Below are positions 36,283 through 45,832 of a DNA stretch of 64,000 bases, one piece after another. The stretch comes from Vagococcus entomophilus. Its GTDB lineage: Bacteria; Bacillota; Bacilli; Lactobacillales; Vagococcaceae. Numbering within the stretch: position 1 is the first letter of the stretch; every line of letters starts with the position of its first letter. Location of the stretch: the NCBI RefSeq assembly GCF_003987595.1, contig NZ_NGJZ01000001.1:1116001-1180000 (forward strand), in the 5' to 3' direction. A program made the translations under genes and the position numbers. Below the pieces are notes generated by a model. The model did not search any database, was not told where the DNA came from, and saw nothing but the letters and a program-made list of their open reading frames with translations.

Positions 36283-36990
36283 TTACTCGCCTCCTTCGTC
36301 AGAAAGCAATTGAATAATCTCATTTTCAAAATCCTCAGCATGAATATCTTGATCCTTGATTTCTTGTAACCCATGGTTATGTAGTAATACAATTTCATCA
36401 CATAAATCCTGTGCTAGTTGCAGAATATGAGTTGAAAACACAATAATTGTTTGCATCTTTAAGTTCAAAATTAGTTTTTTCATTTCGTAAGAGGCTACTA
36501 CATCAAAAGAAGTAAGTGGTTCGTCTAACAATAAGACTTTAGGCTCTGTCAAAATCACACAAATCATTTGCAGCTTGTTTTTCATCCCATGGGAATAATC
36601 TCTGATCAATTTATGTTGATCCGCTGACTTGATTCCAACTTGTTCTAAATAAGCATTTGGTGGCAATGGATTTTGAACCTTTGCTTGATTCACATCTATA
36701 AAGAAGCGGACGAATTCATATCCTGTCATAAATTCTGGCAAATGTGGCATAGTATGCACATAGCCAATATCCTGTTCATCATAGCTAATCTTTTTTCCTG
36801 CTTCTTCTAAATAAATTTCACCTTGATCAATCCATACATCTTTTGCAATACAATTAAACAAAGTGGTCTTTCCCACACCATTACGTCCTAGTAAACCATA
36901 TATTTTTCCTTGTTCAAACACAAAAGAAGTTTGCTTTACTATTTTTTTCTCTCCAAATGCTTTTGACACTTCTTGTAAAACCAACTTCAT
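36283..36990 (-). CDS. ABC transporter ATP-binding protein
   Basis: 235 residues from the ATG at 36990 behind TGGGGGA. Walker A GLLGRNGVGKTT, Q-loop VHTMPHLPEF, signature in DYSHGMKNKLQMICVI (degenerate LSGGQ as SHGMK, common in export ATPases), Walker B KVLLLDEPLTSFD, H-loop VFSTHILQLAQDL. Energises the permease encoded directly downstream. Export rather than import is inferred since no binding protein is present. Confidence 0.9.
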   Translation of the reverse strand: MKLVLQEVSKAFGEKKIVKQTSFVFEQGKIYGLLGRNGVGKTTLFNCIAKDVWIDQGEIYLEEAGKKISYDEQDIGYVHTMPHLPEFMTGYEFVRFFIDVNQAKVQNPLPPNAYLEQVGIKSADQHKLIRDYSHGMKNKLQMICVILTEPKVLLLDEPLTSFDVVASYEMKKLILNLKMQTIIVFSTHILQLAQDLCDEIVLLHNHGLQEIKDQDIHAEDFENEIIQLLSDEGGE

Positions 36991-37176
36991 CGCTAATCCC
37001 CCATTTTTTTCCATTGAAAATTTTAAAACTTGATTGTCCCGTTTTTATTTGCATTGATTTATCCCACATGACTACTCACTCTAATAAAAAAACAGAATTT
37101 ATTCTTAACCAAAAGACGAGCAGCCGGCCGAAGAATAAAATACTGTATTTTTTGCTTTTCAGCAAAATCTTACTCA

Positions 37177-37677
37177 CTATCTCAACGAGATGAGTTTTAG
37201 TTTCCCCCCACACTTGCAAGAAAAACGACTCGTATTAATTTTACGTTTTCTAAGTATTAAGGTATGACATTTCTGACACTCATATTGGCGATAATTTTCC
37301 GTCGTCTGATCGATTAGTGATCGAACATAACGACTACCGCCTGTCTCTAATAGTAAATTTTTAAAATCTGGATCTTTATGTTGATACCCTTTTCCTTCAA
37401 TATGTAAATGATAATGGCACAATTCATGTTTAATCACTTGAATCAACTCTGGCATTCCATACCTCTCATAAACTTTCGGATTAAAATCTAAATGATGATC
37501 CGACAGGTGATACCTCCCACCTGTCGAACGCAACCTAGGATTGAATATAGCTTTGTGCAAAAATGGTTTTGAAAAGACTTGTTCAGAGATACTTTCGACC
37601 AATACTTGCAGTTTTGCTGTATCAAGTGGCGCATCTTCACTATGCTCCGCCACATAGTTTCCTTTTGCGTTTGTCAT
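37177..37677 (-). CDS. sprT: SprT-like zinc metalloprotease
   Basis: About 166 residues, ATG at 37677. HELCHYHLH (about 84-92) supplies the HExxH zinc site, and a C-terminal zinc ribbon has YECQKCHTL and FSCKCGGKL. Related to SprT/Spartan proteins that cleave DNA-protein crosslinks; the bacterial function is not well known. The N terminus (MTNAKGNYVAEHSEDAPLD) is slightly long. It sits directly behind tex, a gene order common in lactobacilli and enterococci. Confidence 0.9.
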   Translation of the reverse strand: MTNAKGNYVAEHSEDAPLDTAKLQVLVESISEQVFSKPFLHKAIFNPRLRSTGGRYHLSDHHLDFNPKVYERYGMPELIQVIKHELCHYHLHIEGKGYQHKDPDFKNLLLETGGSRYVRSLIDQTTENYRQYECQKCHTLILRKRKINTSRFSCKCGGKLKLISLR

Positions 37678-37684
37678 CAATTGT

Positions 37685-39877
37685 TCATTCCTCTCGTTTT
37701 GTTTCAGAAAGCATGGATAATGCTATTCTGCCTTTTTTTAAATCTACTTCTTCTAACCAAACCGTCACAATGTCCCCAACAGCGACTACATCTGTTGGAT
37801 GCTTAACAAATTTTTCGCTTAGTTTAGAAATATGCACCAACCCGTCTTGTTTGACCCCAATATCTACAAATGCACCAAAATCTACAACATTACGCACTGT
37901 TCCTTGCAATTTCATACCTGGTTTTAAGTCTTCCATGGTCAACACATCTTTTCTAAGTAGTGGTGTCGCCATTTCCTCGCGCATATCACGTCCTGGACGT
38001 ACTAATCCTTCAATGATATCATTTAACGTTTCTTCACCAACAGCTAGCTCCGCGGCAAGCGAAGTCTTAGATAAATTGCCGATGGCCACTCTCGCTTCTT
38101 TTGAACCTAGCATGGCCGCAGTCAAATTTGCTTTTTCCATCACCTTTTTGGCAATCGTATAACTTTCTGGATGAATCCCCGTATTATCTAATATATTTTT
38201 ACCATGGACAATTCTTAAAAATCCAACTGCTTGTTCATAAGCTTTTGGTCCTAATCTTGGAACTTTTTTTAGCTGCGCTCGACTTCTAAAAGCGCCACTT
38301 TCTTCTCGAAAACGTACTACATTTTGAGCAGTTGTTTTATTGAGACCTGCAACGTGCTGTAACAGTTTTGCGCTTGCAGTATTCACATTTACCCCTACTT
38401 GGTTAACCGCTGTTTCTACGACAAAATCAAGCTGTTCCGCTAAACGTTTTTGGGAAACGTCGTGTTGATATTGTCCCACCCCTACAGCCTTTGGATCAAT
38501 TTTGACCAACTCTGCTAGGGGATCTTGCAATCTGCGACCAATACTGATTGCACTCCGTTCTTCTACATGTAACTCTGGGAATTCTTCTCTGGCCAAATCA
38601 CTTGCAGAATAAACAGAGGCACCTGCTTCACTCACAATCACATAAAAGACTTCGCGCTTTATTTTTTTAAGCTGTTCTGAGACAAAGGTTTCTGACTCAC
38701 GGCTGGCTGTTCCATTTCCAATTGCGACCATTTCTACTTGGTACTTTTCAATAAATTCGATAAACTCTTTTGCCGCTTGCTCTTGTTTTGTTTGTGAAGC
38801 TGGTTTATGCGGATAGATTACTTTAATGGCTAGTACCTTTCCCGTTGCATCCACAACAGCTAGCTTACAGCCTGTACGATAAGCGGGATCAAATCCAAGA
38901 ACTACCTTGCCCTTTAAAGGCGCCTGTAATAAAAGGTTGCGTAAATTTTCGCCAAAGATGTGAATTGCTTGTTCATCTGCTTTCTCTGTTAATTCGCCAC
39001 GAATTTCTCGTTCTATTGCTGGACCAATAAAACGTTTGTAGCTATCTTCTATTGCTGCTTGTAAATACGGCGTAACAATCGTCTTTTGATTGGCGGGGAT
39101 TAATTGTCTCATTAAATATTGGAAAATTTTAGTTTCTTCTAATTCAATACCGACTTTTAAAATTTCTTCTTTTTCTCCGCGGTTAAGCGCAAGAATCCGA
39201 TGTGCTACTACTTTTTTTAGTGGCTCATCATAGGCATAATACATTTCAAAAACTGATTTTTCATCTTTTTCTTGGTTTTTAACCTGACTCGTTAAAGAAC
39301 CATTTGAAAAAGTAAACTCACGAATCCAGCTTCTAAATTTTGGTTCATCACTAATTTTTTCTGCTAAAATCTCGTGTGCCCCTTGAAGCACGTTGTCTAC
39401 TTCTGCCAAATCTTTTTCAGGATCAAGATATTTCTGTGCCTCTTTTACCACCTCACCTGTCTCTGGCAATGAAAGAAGCCAATTTGCAAACGGCTCTAAT
39501 CCTTTTTCTTTGGCAATCGTTGCTTTGGTTCTTCTTTTTTGTTTAAACGGTCTATATAGATCTTCCACTTGCTGAATTTTTGTAGCCGTAACAATTTTTT
39601 TCTCCAACTCGCTGGTTAACTTTTCTTGTTCCTCAATTAAACGAAGAACTTCCATCTTTCTTTTTTCTAAATTTTGTAGATAACGATGTCTTTCATCAAT
39701 TTCTCGTATTTGAACTTCGTCAAGACTTCCCGTCATTTCTTTTCTATAACGCGCAATAAATGGAACTGTATTGCCCTCTTCTAATAAATTTAAAACCGTT
39801 TGAATCTGTTTTGGTTGGTACTGTGTTAATTCTTTTTGAACTAATGACATAATTGGTGAATTCTTTTTTTCGCTCAT
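37685..39877 (-). CDS. tex: Tex-family S1 RNA-binding transcription accessory protein
   Basis: 730 residues. N-terminal HTH-like Tex region (PFIARYRKEMTGSLDEVQIREI), YqgF RNase H-like domain (GFDPAYRTGCKLAVVD), helix-hairpin-helix modules (LLQHVAGLNKTTAQNVVRFR) and a C-terminal S1 domain (GMKLQGTVRNVVDFGAFVDIGV). Cytoplasmic factor linked to transcription and RNA metabolism. GGAAGTAGAG precedes the ATG. Seven bases separate its stop from sprT, so they form an operon. Confidence 0.95.
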   Translation of the reverse strand: MSEKKNSPIMSLVQKELTQYQPKQIQTVLNLLEEGNTVPFIARYRKEMTGSLDEVQIREIDERHRYLQNLEKRKMEVLRLIEEQEKLTSELEKKIVTATKIQQVEDLYRPFKQKRRTKATIAKEKGLEPFANWLLSLPETGEVVKEAQKYLDPEKDLAEVDNVLQGAHEILAEKISDEPKFRSWIREFTFSNGSLTSQVKNQEKDEKSVFEMYYAYDEPLKKVVAHRILALNRGEKEEILKVGIELEETKIFQYLMRQLIPANQKTIVTPYLQAAIEDSYKRFIGPAIEREIRGELTEKADEQAIHIFGENLRNLLLQAPLKGKVVLGFDPAYRTGCKLAVVDATGKVLAIKVIYPHKPASQTKQEQAAKEFIEFIEKYQVEMVAIGNGTASRESETFVSEQLKKIKREVFYVIVSEAGASVYSASDLAREEFPELHVEERSAISIGRRLQDPLAELVKIDPKAVGVGQYQHDVSQKRLAEQLDFVVETAVNQVGVNVNTASAKLLQHVAGLNKTTAQNVVRFREESGAFRSRAQLKKVPRLGPKAYEQAVGFLRIVHGKNILDNTGIHPESYTIAKKVMEKANLTAAMLGSKEARVAIGNLSKTSLAAELAVGEETLNDIIEGLVRPGRDMREEMATPLLRKDVLTMEDLKPGMKLQGTVRNVVDFGAFVDIGVKQDGLVHISKLSEKFVKHPTDVVAVGDIVTVWLEEVDLKKGRIALSMLSETKREE

Positions 39878-40026
39878 TTCTCTACTTCCTTGCTCTTATT
39901 TACTTTCTTATTTTAGCATAACTCTCTCGATTCTTGTATCTACATTAAAAATAAAAAACGAGACCGCATGCAACTGTTCATTGCTTTGCTGACTCGAAAA
40001 CGAAGATTCATTTATTTGCTGAATTT

Positions 40027-40794
40027 TTATTGATTATTTTGCAACGCTTCTATTTCTTTTTCAGATGGAGAATGCCAACCTTCTCGAGGATTTTTTGCTT
40101 GGATATCTTTTACTATGCCCTTATCATTAAAAATAGCCCCGTGAATAATCCCTCCAAAGACGCCACCACCATCAATCCCGAATTTTCCGTCTGAATGCCA
40201 AATGGAATAATCCTCTTCATCCTGATGAAGTAAAGAAGTAACCGTATGTCCGAAAACAATTTTTTTACCTGTATTATTTTTACCAGTATGGAATGGCTCT
40301 CTAATCCAAATAAAATCCTGGTTATCAGTATCATGCCAATCGCTTTTTTCAAAGTCGACACCAGCATGAACACAGATGTATTGATTCCATTCATAGTAAA
40401 AAGGGCGTTCATCAAGAAATTTTAACAAGTCTGCCCATTTTTCTTTAAGAAGTTGTGCCACTTCTTTTGGCGAGTGTTCTGAGAAAATCCCTTTATACAT
40501 CAGACTTTCTATCGTTTCTTTCCCGCCATTACGCATATAATTAACAAAACGCTCTTGCGGATTTTGAACAAAATTTAATAACATCTGTTCATGGTTGCCA
40601 CGAATATACACAGCTTGCTCTTGTTCGACCAATTCTTTTCCTTTTAGTAAGCTTTCCTTGACCTTTGGCCCCCGGTCATTTAAGTCTCCTACTAAAACAA
40701 GTTGATGTAGTTTGGGATCATACGCTTTTAAGACTTCCTCTAATAAGTCGTACTCTCCATGAATATCTCCAATAGTAAATAATAATTTTTTCAT
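40027..40794 (-). CDS. Metallophosphoesterase (serine/threonine phosphatase family)
   Basis: 255 residues from the ATG at 40794 behind AGGTGATC. All PPP-family motifs are present: GDIHGEYD, GDLNDRGPKV, YIRGNHEQML, then VCVHAGVD written ICVHAGVD and VFGHT. Related to PrpE/ApaH-type enzymes, cleaving phosphoproteins or diadenosine polyphosphates. Note Asn for Val in GDxVDRG (GDLNDRG), which is seen in the family. Monocistronic. Confidence 0.88.
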   Translation of the reverse strand: MKKLLFTIGDIHGEYDLLEEVLKAYDPKLHQLVLVGDLNDRGPKVKESLLKGKELVEQEQAVYIRGNHEQMLLNFVQNPQERFVNYMRNGGKETIESLMYKGIFSEHSPKEVAQLLKEKWADLLKFLDERPFYYEWNQYICVHAGVDFEKSDWHDTDNQDFIWIREPFHTGKNNTGKKIVFGHTVTSLLHQDEEDYSIWHSDGKFGIDGGGVFGGIIHGAIFNDKGIVKDIQAKNPREGWHSPSEKEIEALQNNQ

Positions 40795-40912
40795 TCTGAT
40801 CACCTAGTTTCTACCTGAATAAATTTAGTATACTCTATTTTGCATAACATTAAAAAAAATGCGCTTGCTCGGTGCTTAACACCACTTTAGAGAAGCCTTT
40901 TTTTGGCTAAAA

Positions 40913-41308
40913 CTACTGATTTGCTTCAAAGTTTAATTCAATCCCTGGCTGATCTAATGTAATTTCGGTTACTTCATAAGTCAACCTTTTAATGATTGAA
41001 AATAGTGGTGCCATCAACTCATCTAACTCTTCTTGTGTACAATCTTCCGGGCTATCAATTCTTTTTTTATCTACTGTCACCAATTGTCTTACACTGCCTG
41101 CAACATAAAATTCACCAAGCACAATTTGAAACATCACACGTAAACCCAAAACTGAGGATTCGATTTTGTTATTTGCAATTTCGGCATCTTCTTCGTCTAA
41201 ATGAATCGGTTTAATCCCAACATTTATCTCTGTGGGAACTGCTTTATCTCCTGTAATCAATTCGTAATGGTACGCCTCTACTATCTCTGGCTGTCTGATA
41301 ATTTTCAC
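40913..41308 (-). CDS. DUF1149 family protein
   Basis: 131 residues, GTG start with AAGGAG eight bases upstream. MKIIRQPEIVEAYHYEL, GLRVMFQIVLGEFYVAGSVRQL and the acidic PEDCTQEELDELMAPLF are typical of DUF1149, which occurs mainly in Lactobacillales and has a SecB-like fold. SecB-like chaperone activity is possible but not shown. Monocistronic; upstream of it is a weak intergenic region. Confidence 0.85.
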   Translation of the reverse strand: MKIIRQPEIVEAYHYELITGDKAVPTEINVGIKPIHLDEEDAEIANNKIESSVLGLRVMFQIVLGEFYVAGSVRQLVTVDKKRIDSPEDCTQEELDELMAPLFSIIKRLTYEVTEITLDQPGIELNFEANQ

Positions 41309-41407
41309 TATTTTCTCCTTTTTGATTACGTATTTTAGCCATTATAACATATATTTAATGGGGGAAAAATATATAGCAGAAAAAATTAAAATAAATCCCT
41401 ATAAAAA

Positions 41408-41445
41408 AGTGTGAAACAACACATTATATCGGTTTGCTTCACACT
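41408..41445 (-). terminator. Terminator of the ACT-UPF0210 operon
   Basis: AGTGTGAA/TTCACACT stem with inner AAAC/GTTT pairing; on the minus strand followed by TTTTTTATA. Confidence 0.75.
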
Positions 41446-41480
41446 GTCTTATGGTCAAAAGCTTTGTTTGTCCTTTTCTT

Positions 41481-42824
41481 TTAGTTTTTAAAAGAATGAA
41501 TCGGTGCTGGAATTCTGCCACCCCGGTTGATGAATAAATCTGAGGCATAGGGATTCACTGGCATCACTGGTGCACTTCCAAGTAGGCCACCAAACTCTAC
41601 CATATCCCCTACCTTCGTTCCTTTTGCAGGAATAATACGTACAGCAGTCGTCTTATTATTAATGACCCCAATGGCCGCTTCATCAGCAATCATCGCAGCT
41701 ATTGTTGGCGCTTTCGTATCACCTGGGATAGCAATCATATCCAACCCTACGGAGCAGATAGCCGTCATAGCTTCCAATTTTTCTAAATTGAGTGCACCTT
41801 TTTGAACGGCCTCAATCATCCCAGCATCCTCAGAAACCGGAATAAACGCACCAGATAAGCCTCCAACATGTCCACAAGCCATCACTCCACCTTTTTTCAC
41901 TGCGTCATTCAGTAGGGCAAGAGCCGCCGTAGTTCCGTGTGTTCCTACCGATTCTAGTCCCATTTCTTCTAAAATATGCGCTACAGAGTCTCCAACGGCT
42001 GGTGTTGGCGCCAAAGATAAATCAACAATTCCAAAGGGAACACCTAGTTTTTCAGAGGCAATCTTCCCAACCAATTGACCCATTCGAGTAATTTTGAAGG
42101 CGGTTTTTTTCACTGTTTCGGCTACCAGATCAAAGGGCTCTCCTTTCACTTTTTCAAGAGCTCGTTTGACAACGCCTGGCCCGCTAACCCCTACGTTAAT
42201 TACGCAATCTGCTTCTCCCACTCCGTGAAACGCTCCTGCCATAAATGGATTGTCCTCTACTGCATTAGCAAAAACAACGAGTTTGGAACAGCCCATTTCC
42301 GATAGTTCTGCTGTTTGTTTTACAATCTCCCCCATGTGTTTAACTGCATCCATGTTGATTCCCGCGCGTGTTGAACCAATATTTACCGAAGAGCAAACAA
42401 AATCGGTTTCTGCCAAAGCTTGCGGAATAGAATCAATCAGAATCTTATCCCCATTTTGATATCCTTTTTGGACGAGCGCTGAAAACCCACCGATAAAATT
42501 TACGCCAGTTGCTTGTGCAGCTTGATCCAAGGTTTTTGCAAAAGCAACATAGTCCTTTTCATCCGTTGCGGCTGCGATAATTCCAATTGGCGTAACCGAA
42601 ATTCGCTTGTTGATGATTGGAATCCCAAACTCAGATTCAATCTGCTCTCCCACTTTAACTAAGTCTTTTGCTTTTGTCGTAATTTTTTCAAAAATTCGTT
42701 TACGGGCTTTTTCCCCGTCACTATCAATACAATCTAACAAAGAAATGCCCATTGTAATTGTACGAATGTCTAACTTTTCTTCTTCAATCATTCGAATAGT
42801 TTCAATAATTTGGTTGGTTTCCAA
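41481..42824 (-). CDS. PFL-family/UPF0210 protein
   Basis: 447 residues from a TTG start with GGAGG seven bases upstream. It belongs to UPF0210/DUF711, distantly similar to pyruvate formate-lyase folds: [51 protein letters not shown] and the C-terminal [15 protein letters not shown]. No glycyl-radical motif visible. Conserved downstream of an ACT-domain gene in Lactobacillales. Biochemical function is unknown; amino-acid-sensing coupling with the ACT protein is plausible. Confidence 0.9.
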   Translation of the reverse strand: METNQIIETIRMIEEEKLDIRTITMGISLLDCIDSDGEKARKRIFEKITTKAKDLVKVGEQIESEFGIPIINKRISVTPIGIIAAATDEKDYVAFAKTLDQAAQATGVNFIGGFSALVQKGYQNGDKILIDSIPQALAETDFVCSSVNIGSTRAGINMDAVKHMGEIVKQTAELSEMGCSKLVVFANAVEDNPFMAGAFHGVGEADCVINVGVSGPGVVKRALEKVKGEPFDLVAETVKKTAFKITRMGQLVGKIASEKLGVPFGIVDLSLAPTPAVGDSVAHILEEMGLESVGTHGTTAALALLNDAVKKGGVMACGHVGGLSGAFIPVSEDAGMIEAVQKGALNLEKLEAMTAICSVGLDMIAIPGDTKAPTIAAMIADEAAIGVINNKTTAVRIIPAKGTKVGDMVEFGGLLGSAPVMPVNPYASDLFINRGGRIPAPIHSFKN

Positions 42825-42838
42825 AATAGTTCCTCCTT

Positions 42839-43108
42839 TTATAGCTTGTGCATTGTATCAAAAATTTCTTCTCTTTGGACTTTAATGGATACCCCTAATT
42901 CAACGCCCAATTGCCCAAGCTCTTGTTTTATTTCATCAAACTCAACTTTACTTGTTGCGATATCAAGCATCATCATCATGGTAAAGTAATCCGCCATGAT
43001 GGTTTGTGAAACATCTAAAATATTAATTTCTAATTGAGCTAGTTTTTGGCTCACTCCCGCAATAATTCCGACTTTATCTTTCCCAATTACTGTTAGCACA
43101 GCTCTCAT
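42839..43108 (-). CDS. ACT domain protein (UPF0237)
   Basis: 89 residues from the ATG at 43108 behind AAGGGGAG; the frame opens 12 codons earlier without an SD. A single ACT domain ([29 protein letters not shown]-like [10 protein letters not shown]) of the UPF0237/GcvR-like type that binds small ligands such as amino acids. Fourteen bases upstream of the UPF0210 gene, so they form a conserved two-gene operon. Confidence 0.9.
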   Translation of the reverse strand: MRAVLTVIGKDKVGIIAGVSQKLAQLEINILDVSQTIMADYFTMMMMLDIATSKVEFDEIKQELGQLGVELGVSIKVQREEIFDTMHKL

Positions 43109-43265
43109 TTTTATCTCCCCTTCTTTTTTGATTATTTTTTGCATTGTTTTGAATATTATAACATATTCAAAGCAATTAAAGCATGATTATTCATGTGCCC
43201 TATCAAAATGAGTCTTCTTAAAAAGATGATTTTCTCTATTTTCCTTGACTTCCTATGATAAAAAA

Positions 43266-43287
43266 ATTACTATTTATAAATAGTAAT
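43266..43287. promoter_or_regulatory. 22-base perfect palindrome upstream of the zinc GTPase
   Basis: Two ATTACTATTTA half-sites in perfect inversion, 31 bases before the ATG of the COG0523 gene. It is AT-rich and unlike the Zur box at 44377, though both share ATTAC/GTAAT arms. Likely operator. Confidence 0.45.
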
Positions 43288-43318
43288 AATTTCGCTTTAT
43301 ATTCAAGGAGGTTTCATC

Positions 43319-44332
43319 ATGGCAAACAAAATTCCCATTACCCTACTGACTGGATTTCTTGGGGCCGGAAAAACAACTTTAATTAACAAAATACTTACAC
43401 AAGAACATGGCAAACACTTTGCTATTATCGTTAATGAGTTTGGAGATGTTGGGGTGGATCACCATCTAGTCATTAATACAGAGGAACAAATTTTTCAAAT
43501 GAATAACGGCTGTGTCTGCTGCACCTTACGCTCTGATTTGGCCAATACTCTCCATTCTATTTTAGAAGCTCAAGAAAAATATGGCTTTCCACTCGACTAT
43601 ATACTGTTTGAAACAACCGGACTAGCCGATCCCTCGCCCATTGCTCAAACATTTTTTAGAGTTCCGTTTTTACAGGAAAATTTTTATTTGGATAGTGTTT
43701 TAACTGTAGTGGACATGAAAAATATCTTGCATCTTCTAAATACAAGAGACGAGCCCGCCAAACAAATTGCGTTTGCTGACAAATTATTATTCACTAAAGG
43801 GAAAGATATTCCTAAAAATATACAAAGAAAAGTCCAAGAAACCGTTGAGAAACTCAATCCTTATGCTGAACAAATTACAACAATTGAGGCTGATCAATTA
43901 TTAGCTACCCATCTATTCCAGCGCTCAGCCGAAAAATTACTCACCATGACATCAGAAGATACGCATGAACATGAGCATGGGAATCAGCATGAGCATCAAC
44001 ATGAACATGAACATGAACATCACCACTTGCATCATAATCAAGTTTCTTCCTTTTCGATACATGAAAAGCGCCCTTTAGATGAAAATAAAGTAAGTCAATG
44101 GTTAAACGGCCTCGTTTACATTTACGGTCAAGAGTTGTATCGTTACAAAGGGATTTTAAATGTCCAGGATTCTCCCCAACAGATTATTTTTCAAGGTGTA
44201 AATATGACCTTTGATCTTAATTTGGGCCGCTCTTGGAAAGACGTCCCTCGTGAATCTGTCCTAGTATTTATTGGGAAGGATTTAAACGAACTAGATATTA
44301 GAAACTCTTTTGAAAAATGTTTTGCTGAATAA
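43319..44332 (+). CDS. COG0523 (CobW/ZagA-like) zinc-chaperone GTPase
   Basis: 337 residues. Walker A GFLGAGKTT (12-20), the CXCC metal site CVCC at 65-68, Walker B/G3 ETTGLADPSP, and a histidine-rich stretch at 216-239 (HEHEHGNQHEHQHEHEHEHH). CobW C-terminal domain follows. The family moves zinc into enzymes at low zinc; ZagA in Bacillus is a Zur target. The NKxD position reads TKGKD. CAAGGAGG precedes the ATG. A Zur box and Cys-free ribosomal paralogues directly downstream strongly support a zinc-starvation role. Confidence 0.88.
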   Translation: MANKIPITLLTGFLGAGKTTLINKILTQEHGKHFAIIVNEFGDVGVDHHLVINTEEQIFQMNNGCVCCTLRSDLANTLHSILEAQEKYGFPLDYILFETTGLADPSPIAQTFFRVPFLQENFYLDSVLTVVDMKNILHLLNTRDEPAKQIAFADKLLFTKGKDIPKNIQRKVQETVEKLNPYAEQITTIEADQLLATHLFQRSAEKLLTMTSEDTHEHEHGNQHEHQHEHEHEHHHLHHNQVSSFSIHEKRPLDENKVSQWLNGLVYIYGQELYRYKGILNVQDSPQQIIFQGVNMTFDLNLGRSWKDVPRESVLVFIGKDLNELDIRNSFEKCFAE

Positions 44333-44344
44333 AATAGGAAAATC

Positions 44345-44397
44345 ACTTGACAAATACGTCAAGTTGTTTTAAATTTAAATCGTAATCATTACGATTA
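44345..44397 (+). promoter_or_regulatory. Promoter with perfect Zur box before rpmF paralogue
   Basis: ATCGTAATCATTACGAT (44379-44395 core; 44377-44397 with flanks) is a perfect palindrome matching the Gram-positive Zur consensus. TTGACA (44347-44352), 17 bases, TAAATT (44370-44375) lie upstream, so bound Zur would cover the start site. ACTTGAC/GTCAAGT (44345-44362) can also form a terminator-like hairpin for the preceding gene. Confidence 0.85.
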
Positions 44398-44447
44398 TAT
44401 ACTCTAGCAGGTATTTTTTGGTATTTAATTATAAAGGAGTGATAAAA

Positions 44448-44618
44448 ATGGCTGTTCCAGCTAGGCGCACTTCCAAAGCTAAAAAAGGAAAAAGACGCAC
44501 TCATAAAGGGATTAAGAGTCCATCAGTTTCATTCGATGCCTCAACAGGAGAATACCGAATGAGTCACCGTATTTCTTTAAAAGGCTACTACAAAGGGAGA
44601 AAAGTTTTAGAAAAGTAA
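44448..44618 (+). CDS. rpmF: Zinc-independent ribosomal protein L32 paralogue
   Basis: 56 residues from the ATG behind AAAGGAG. N terminus [20 protein letters not shown] is L32. The four zinc-binding cysteines of normal L32 (two CxxC pairs) are absent; the region reads [21 protein letters not shown]. Such C-minus paralogues replace the zinc-containing form when zinc is scarce, freeing zinc. The Zur box 50 bases upstream fits. The ordinary L32 gene is presumably elsewhere. Confidence 0.93.
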   Translation: MAVPARRTSKAKKGKRRTHKGIKSPSVSFDASTGEYRMSHRISLKGYYKGRKVLEK

Positions 44619-44632
44619 CGTATGGCATGGGG

Positions 44633-44652
44633 CGTTTTGTTGCAACAAAACG
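44633..44652. promoter_or_regulatory. 20-base perfect palindrome after rpmF
   Basis: CGTTTTGTTG in perfect inversion with no loop, 15 bases after the stop codon. Could be a second operator or part of a terminator; no known consensus recognised. Confidence 0.35.
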
Positions 44653-44690
44653 TTCATACTGCTTTTTGCGACTTTTTCTTCTCGCATTTG

Positions 44691-44739
44691 ATGCAATGCA
44701 ACCACGCTCCCTTTTCTCTAACGGTTACATTGCATTTTT
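44691..44739 (+). terminator. Terminator between rpmF and rpmG paralogues
   Basis: ATGCAATG-C-AACC / GGTT-A-CATTGCAT stem, 19-base loop, then TTTTTA. It lies upstream of rpmG, so rpmG is reached by read-through or has its own promoter. Confidence 0.6.
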
Positions 44740-44769
44740 ATCTTGTTTAAAAAGAAAGGAATGATGATT

Positions 44770-44919
44770 ATGCGCAAAAATATTCTATTGGCTTGTAACG
44801 AAACTGGTGAACGACTGTACCTAACTTCGAAAAATACTCGTAATAACCCTGAACGTTTGGAACTAAAAAAATACTCACCTAAATTAAGAAAAAAAGTGCT
44901 TTTCAAAGAAGTGAAATAA
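44770..44919 (+). CDS. rpmG: Zinc-independent ribosomal protein L33 paralogue
   Basis: 49 residues, ATG at 44770, AAAGGA nine bases upstream. [20 protein letters not shown] and [20 protein letters not shown] are L33. The first CxxC keeps only Cys9 (CNET) and the second pair is replaced (KYSPKLRKK), so it is of the C-minus type. Together with the L32 paralogue it forms a Zur-regulated ribosome remodelling set. Too short for usual length cut-offs. Confidence 0.9.
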   Translation: MRKNILLACNETGERLYLTSKNTRNNPERLELKKYSPKLRKKVLFKEVK

Positions 44920-45022
44920 CCAAAAACGTAAAGAGCATTTTTGTTGTCTTTTATTTCTAAATTCTTTATACTATCATTTGTACTAACAAATAATAAGTAT
45001 TTAATAATGGAGGACAATCACT

Positions 45023-45655
45023 ATGACAAACGTTTTACTTATAAAAGGAAATGATCGCCCTAGCACCGACTCTGTTTCGGTAAAAATGTACGAAACGTTT
45101 TTACAAGAAGTACAAAAAAAAGAAGAGGTTTCTGTAACTATTTATGATGTTTATGCCGAAAACACTCCTTTTATGGGTCAAGTATTATTTTCTGCCTTTA
45201 ACAAGCTTCAAAATGGCAGTGAGTTATCAAAAGAGGAGCAAGAAATACTTGCAGCAAAACAAAAAGCGATGGACTTAGTTACTGCTGCCGATGTTTTAGT
45301 TGTTGCATTCCCTATGTGGAATTTGACAATCCCAGCAAAATTACAAACATTTATTGACTATATTTTTGCTGCAGGATATGCGTTTAAATACGACGCACAA
45401 GGAAATATGGTCCCTCTTTTAACCGATAAAAAAGTAATTCTTTTAGGCGCACGTGGTGGTGTTTATTCCATTCCAGAAATGCAAGCATTAGAAATGTCTG
45501 CTAATTACTTGAGCAATACCTTTGGTGGGATATTTGGTATGGAAATTCTTGATACAGTCATTATCGAAGGACATGCTGCACAGCCTTCTCAAGCAGAAGA
45601 AATTATTCAAAATGGTCTAGAGAAGGTCAAAGAAAGTGTTGCTAAAATTTCATAG
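45023..45655 (+). CDS. azoR: FMN-dependent NADH azoreductase
   Basis: 210 residues of the flavodoxin-like AzoR/AcpD family: MTNVLLIKGNDRPSTDSVS (phosphate loop), FPMWNLTIPAKLQTFIDYI, KKVILLGARGGVYS and IEGHAAQPSQAEEII. Reduces quinones and azo compounds with two electrons, protecting from electrophile stress. GGAGGACAATCACT before the ATG. Monocistronic. Confidence 0.92.
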   Translation: MTNVLLIKGNDRPSTDSVSVKMYETFLQEVQKKEEVSVTIYDVYAENTPFMGQVLFSAFNKLQNGSELSKEEQEILAAKQKAMDLVTAADVLVVAFPMWNLTIPAKLQTFIDYIFAAGYAFKYDAQGNMVPLLTDKKVILLGARGGVYSIPEMQALEMSANYLSNTFGGIFGMEILDTVIIEGHAAQPSQAEEIIQNGLEKVKESVAKIS

Positions 45656-45832
45656 AAAAAAAGAGGTTGCGAGAAAAGTGTTCAACTTTGTGAAATAAGC
45701 ATAAATCAACAAAAATTTTTCAACTTTTTGTTGATTTTAGCTAATTTTTGAAGGAGTTGCTTTTGCTCCCCTGTTTATTTAGATAGTAAAAGCCTGAGCC
45801 ATAACTTTTTGAGTTATGGCTCAGGCTTTTGT
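45656..45832. repeat. Intergenic repeat element ending in a terminator
   Basis: About 170 bases after azoR. Its final part is a perfect 19-base stem (45788-45806 with 45812-45830, AAAAGCCTGAGCCATAACT and its inverse, loop TTTTG), a bidirectional terminator for azoR and the convergent RNase J gene. The region before it is related to 18835-18992, with shared blocks such as AAAAGAGG.., TTTTAGCTAATTTTTGAAGGA against TTTTAACTGATTTCTAAAGGA, and GTAAAAGCCT. Confidence 0.6.

Noticed and set aside
43975-44045. Short tandem repeat (GAACAT units)
   Set aside because: It simply encodes the His-Glu-rich metal-binding loop of the COG0523 GTPase.
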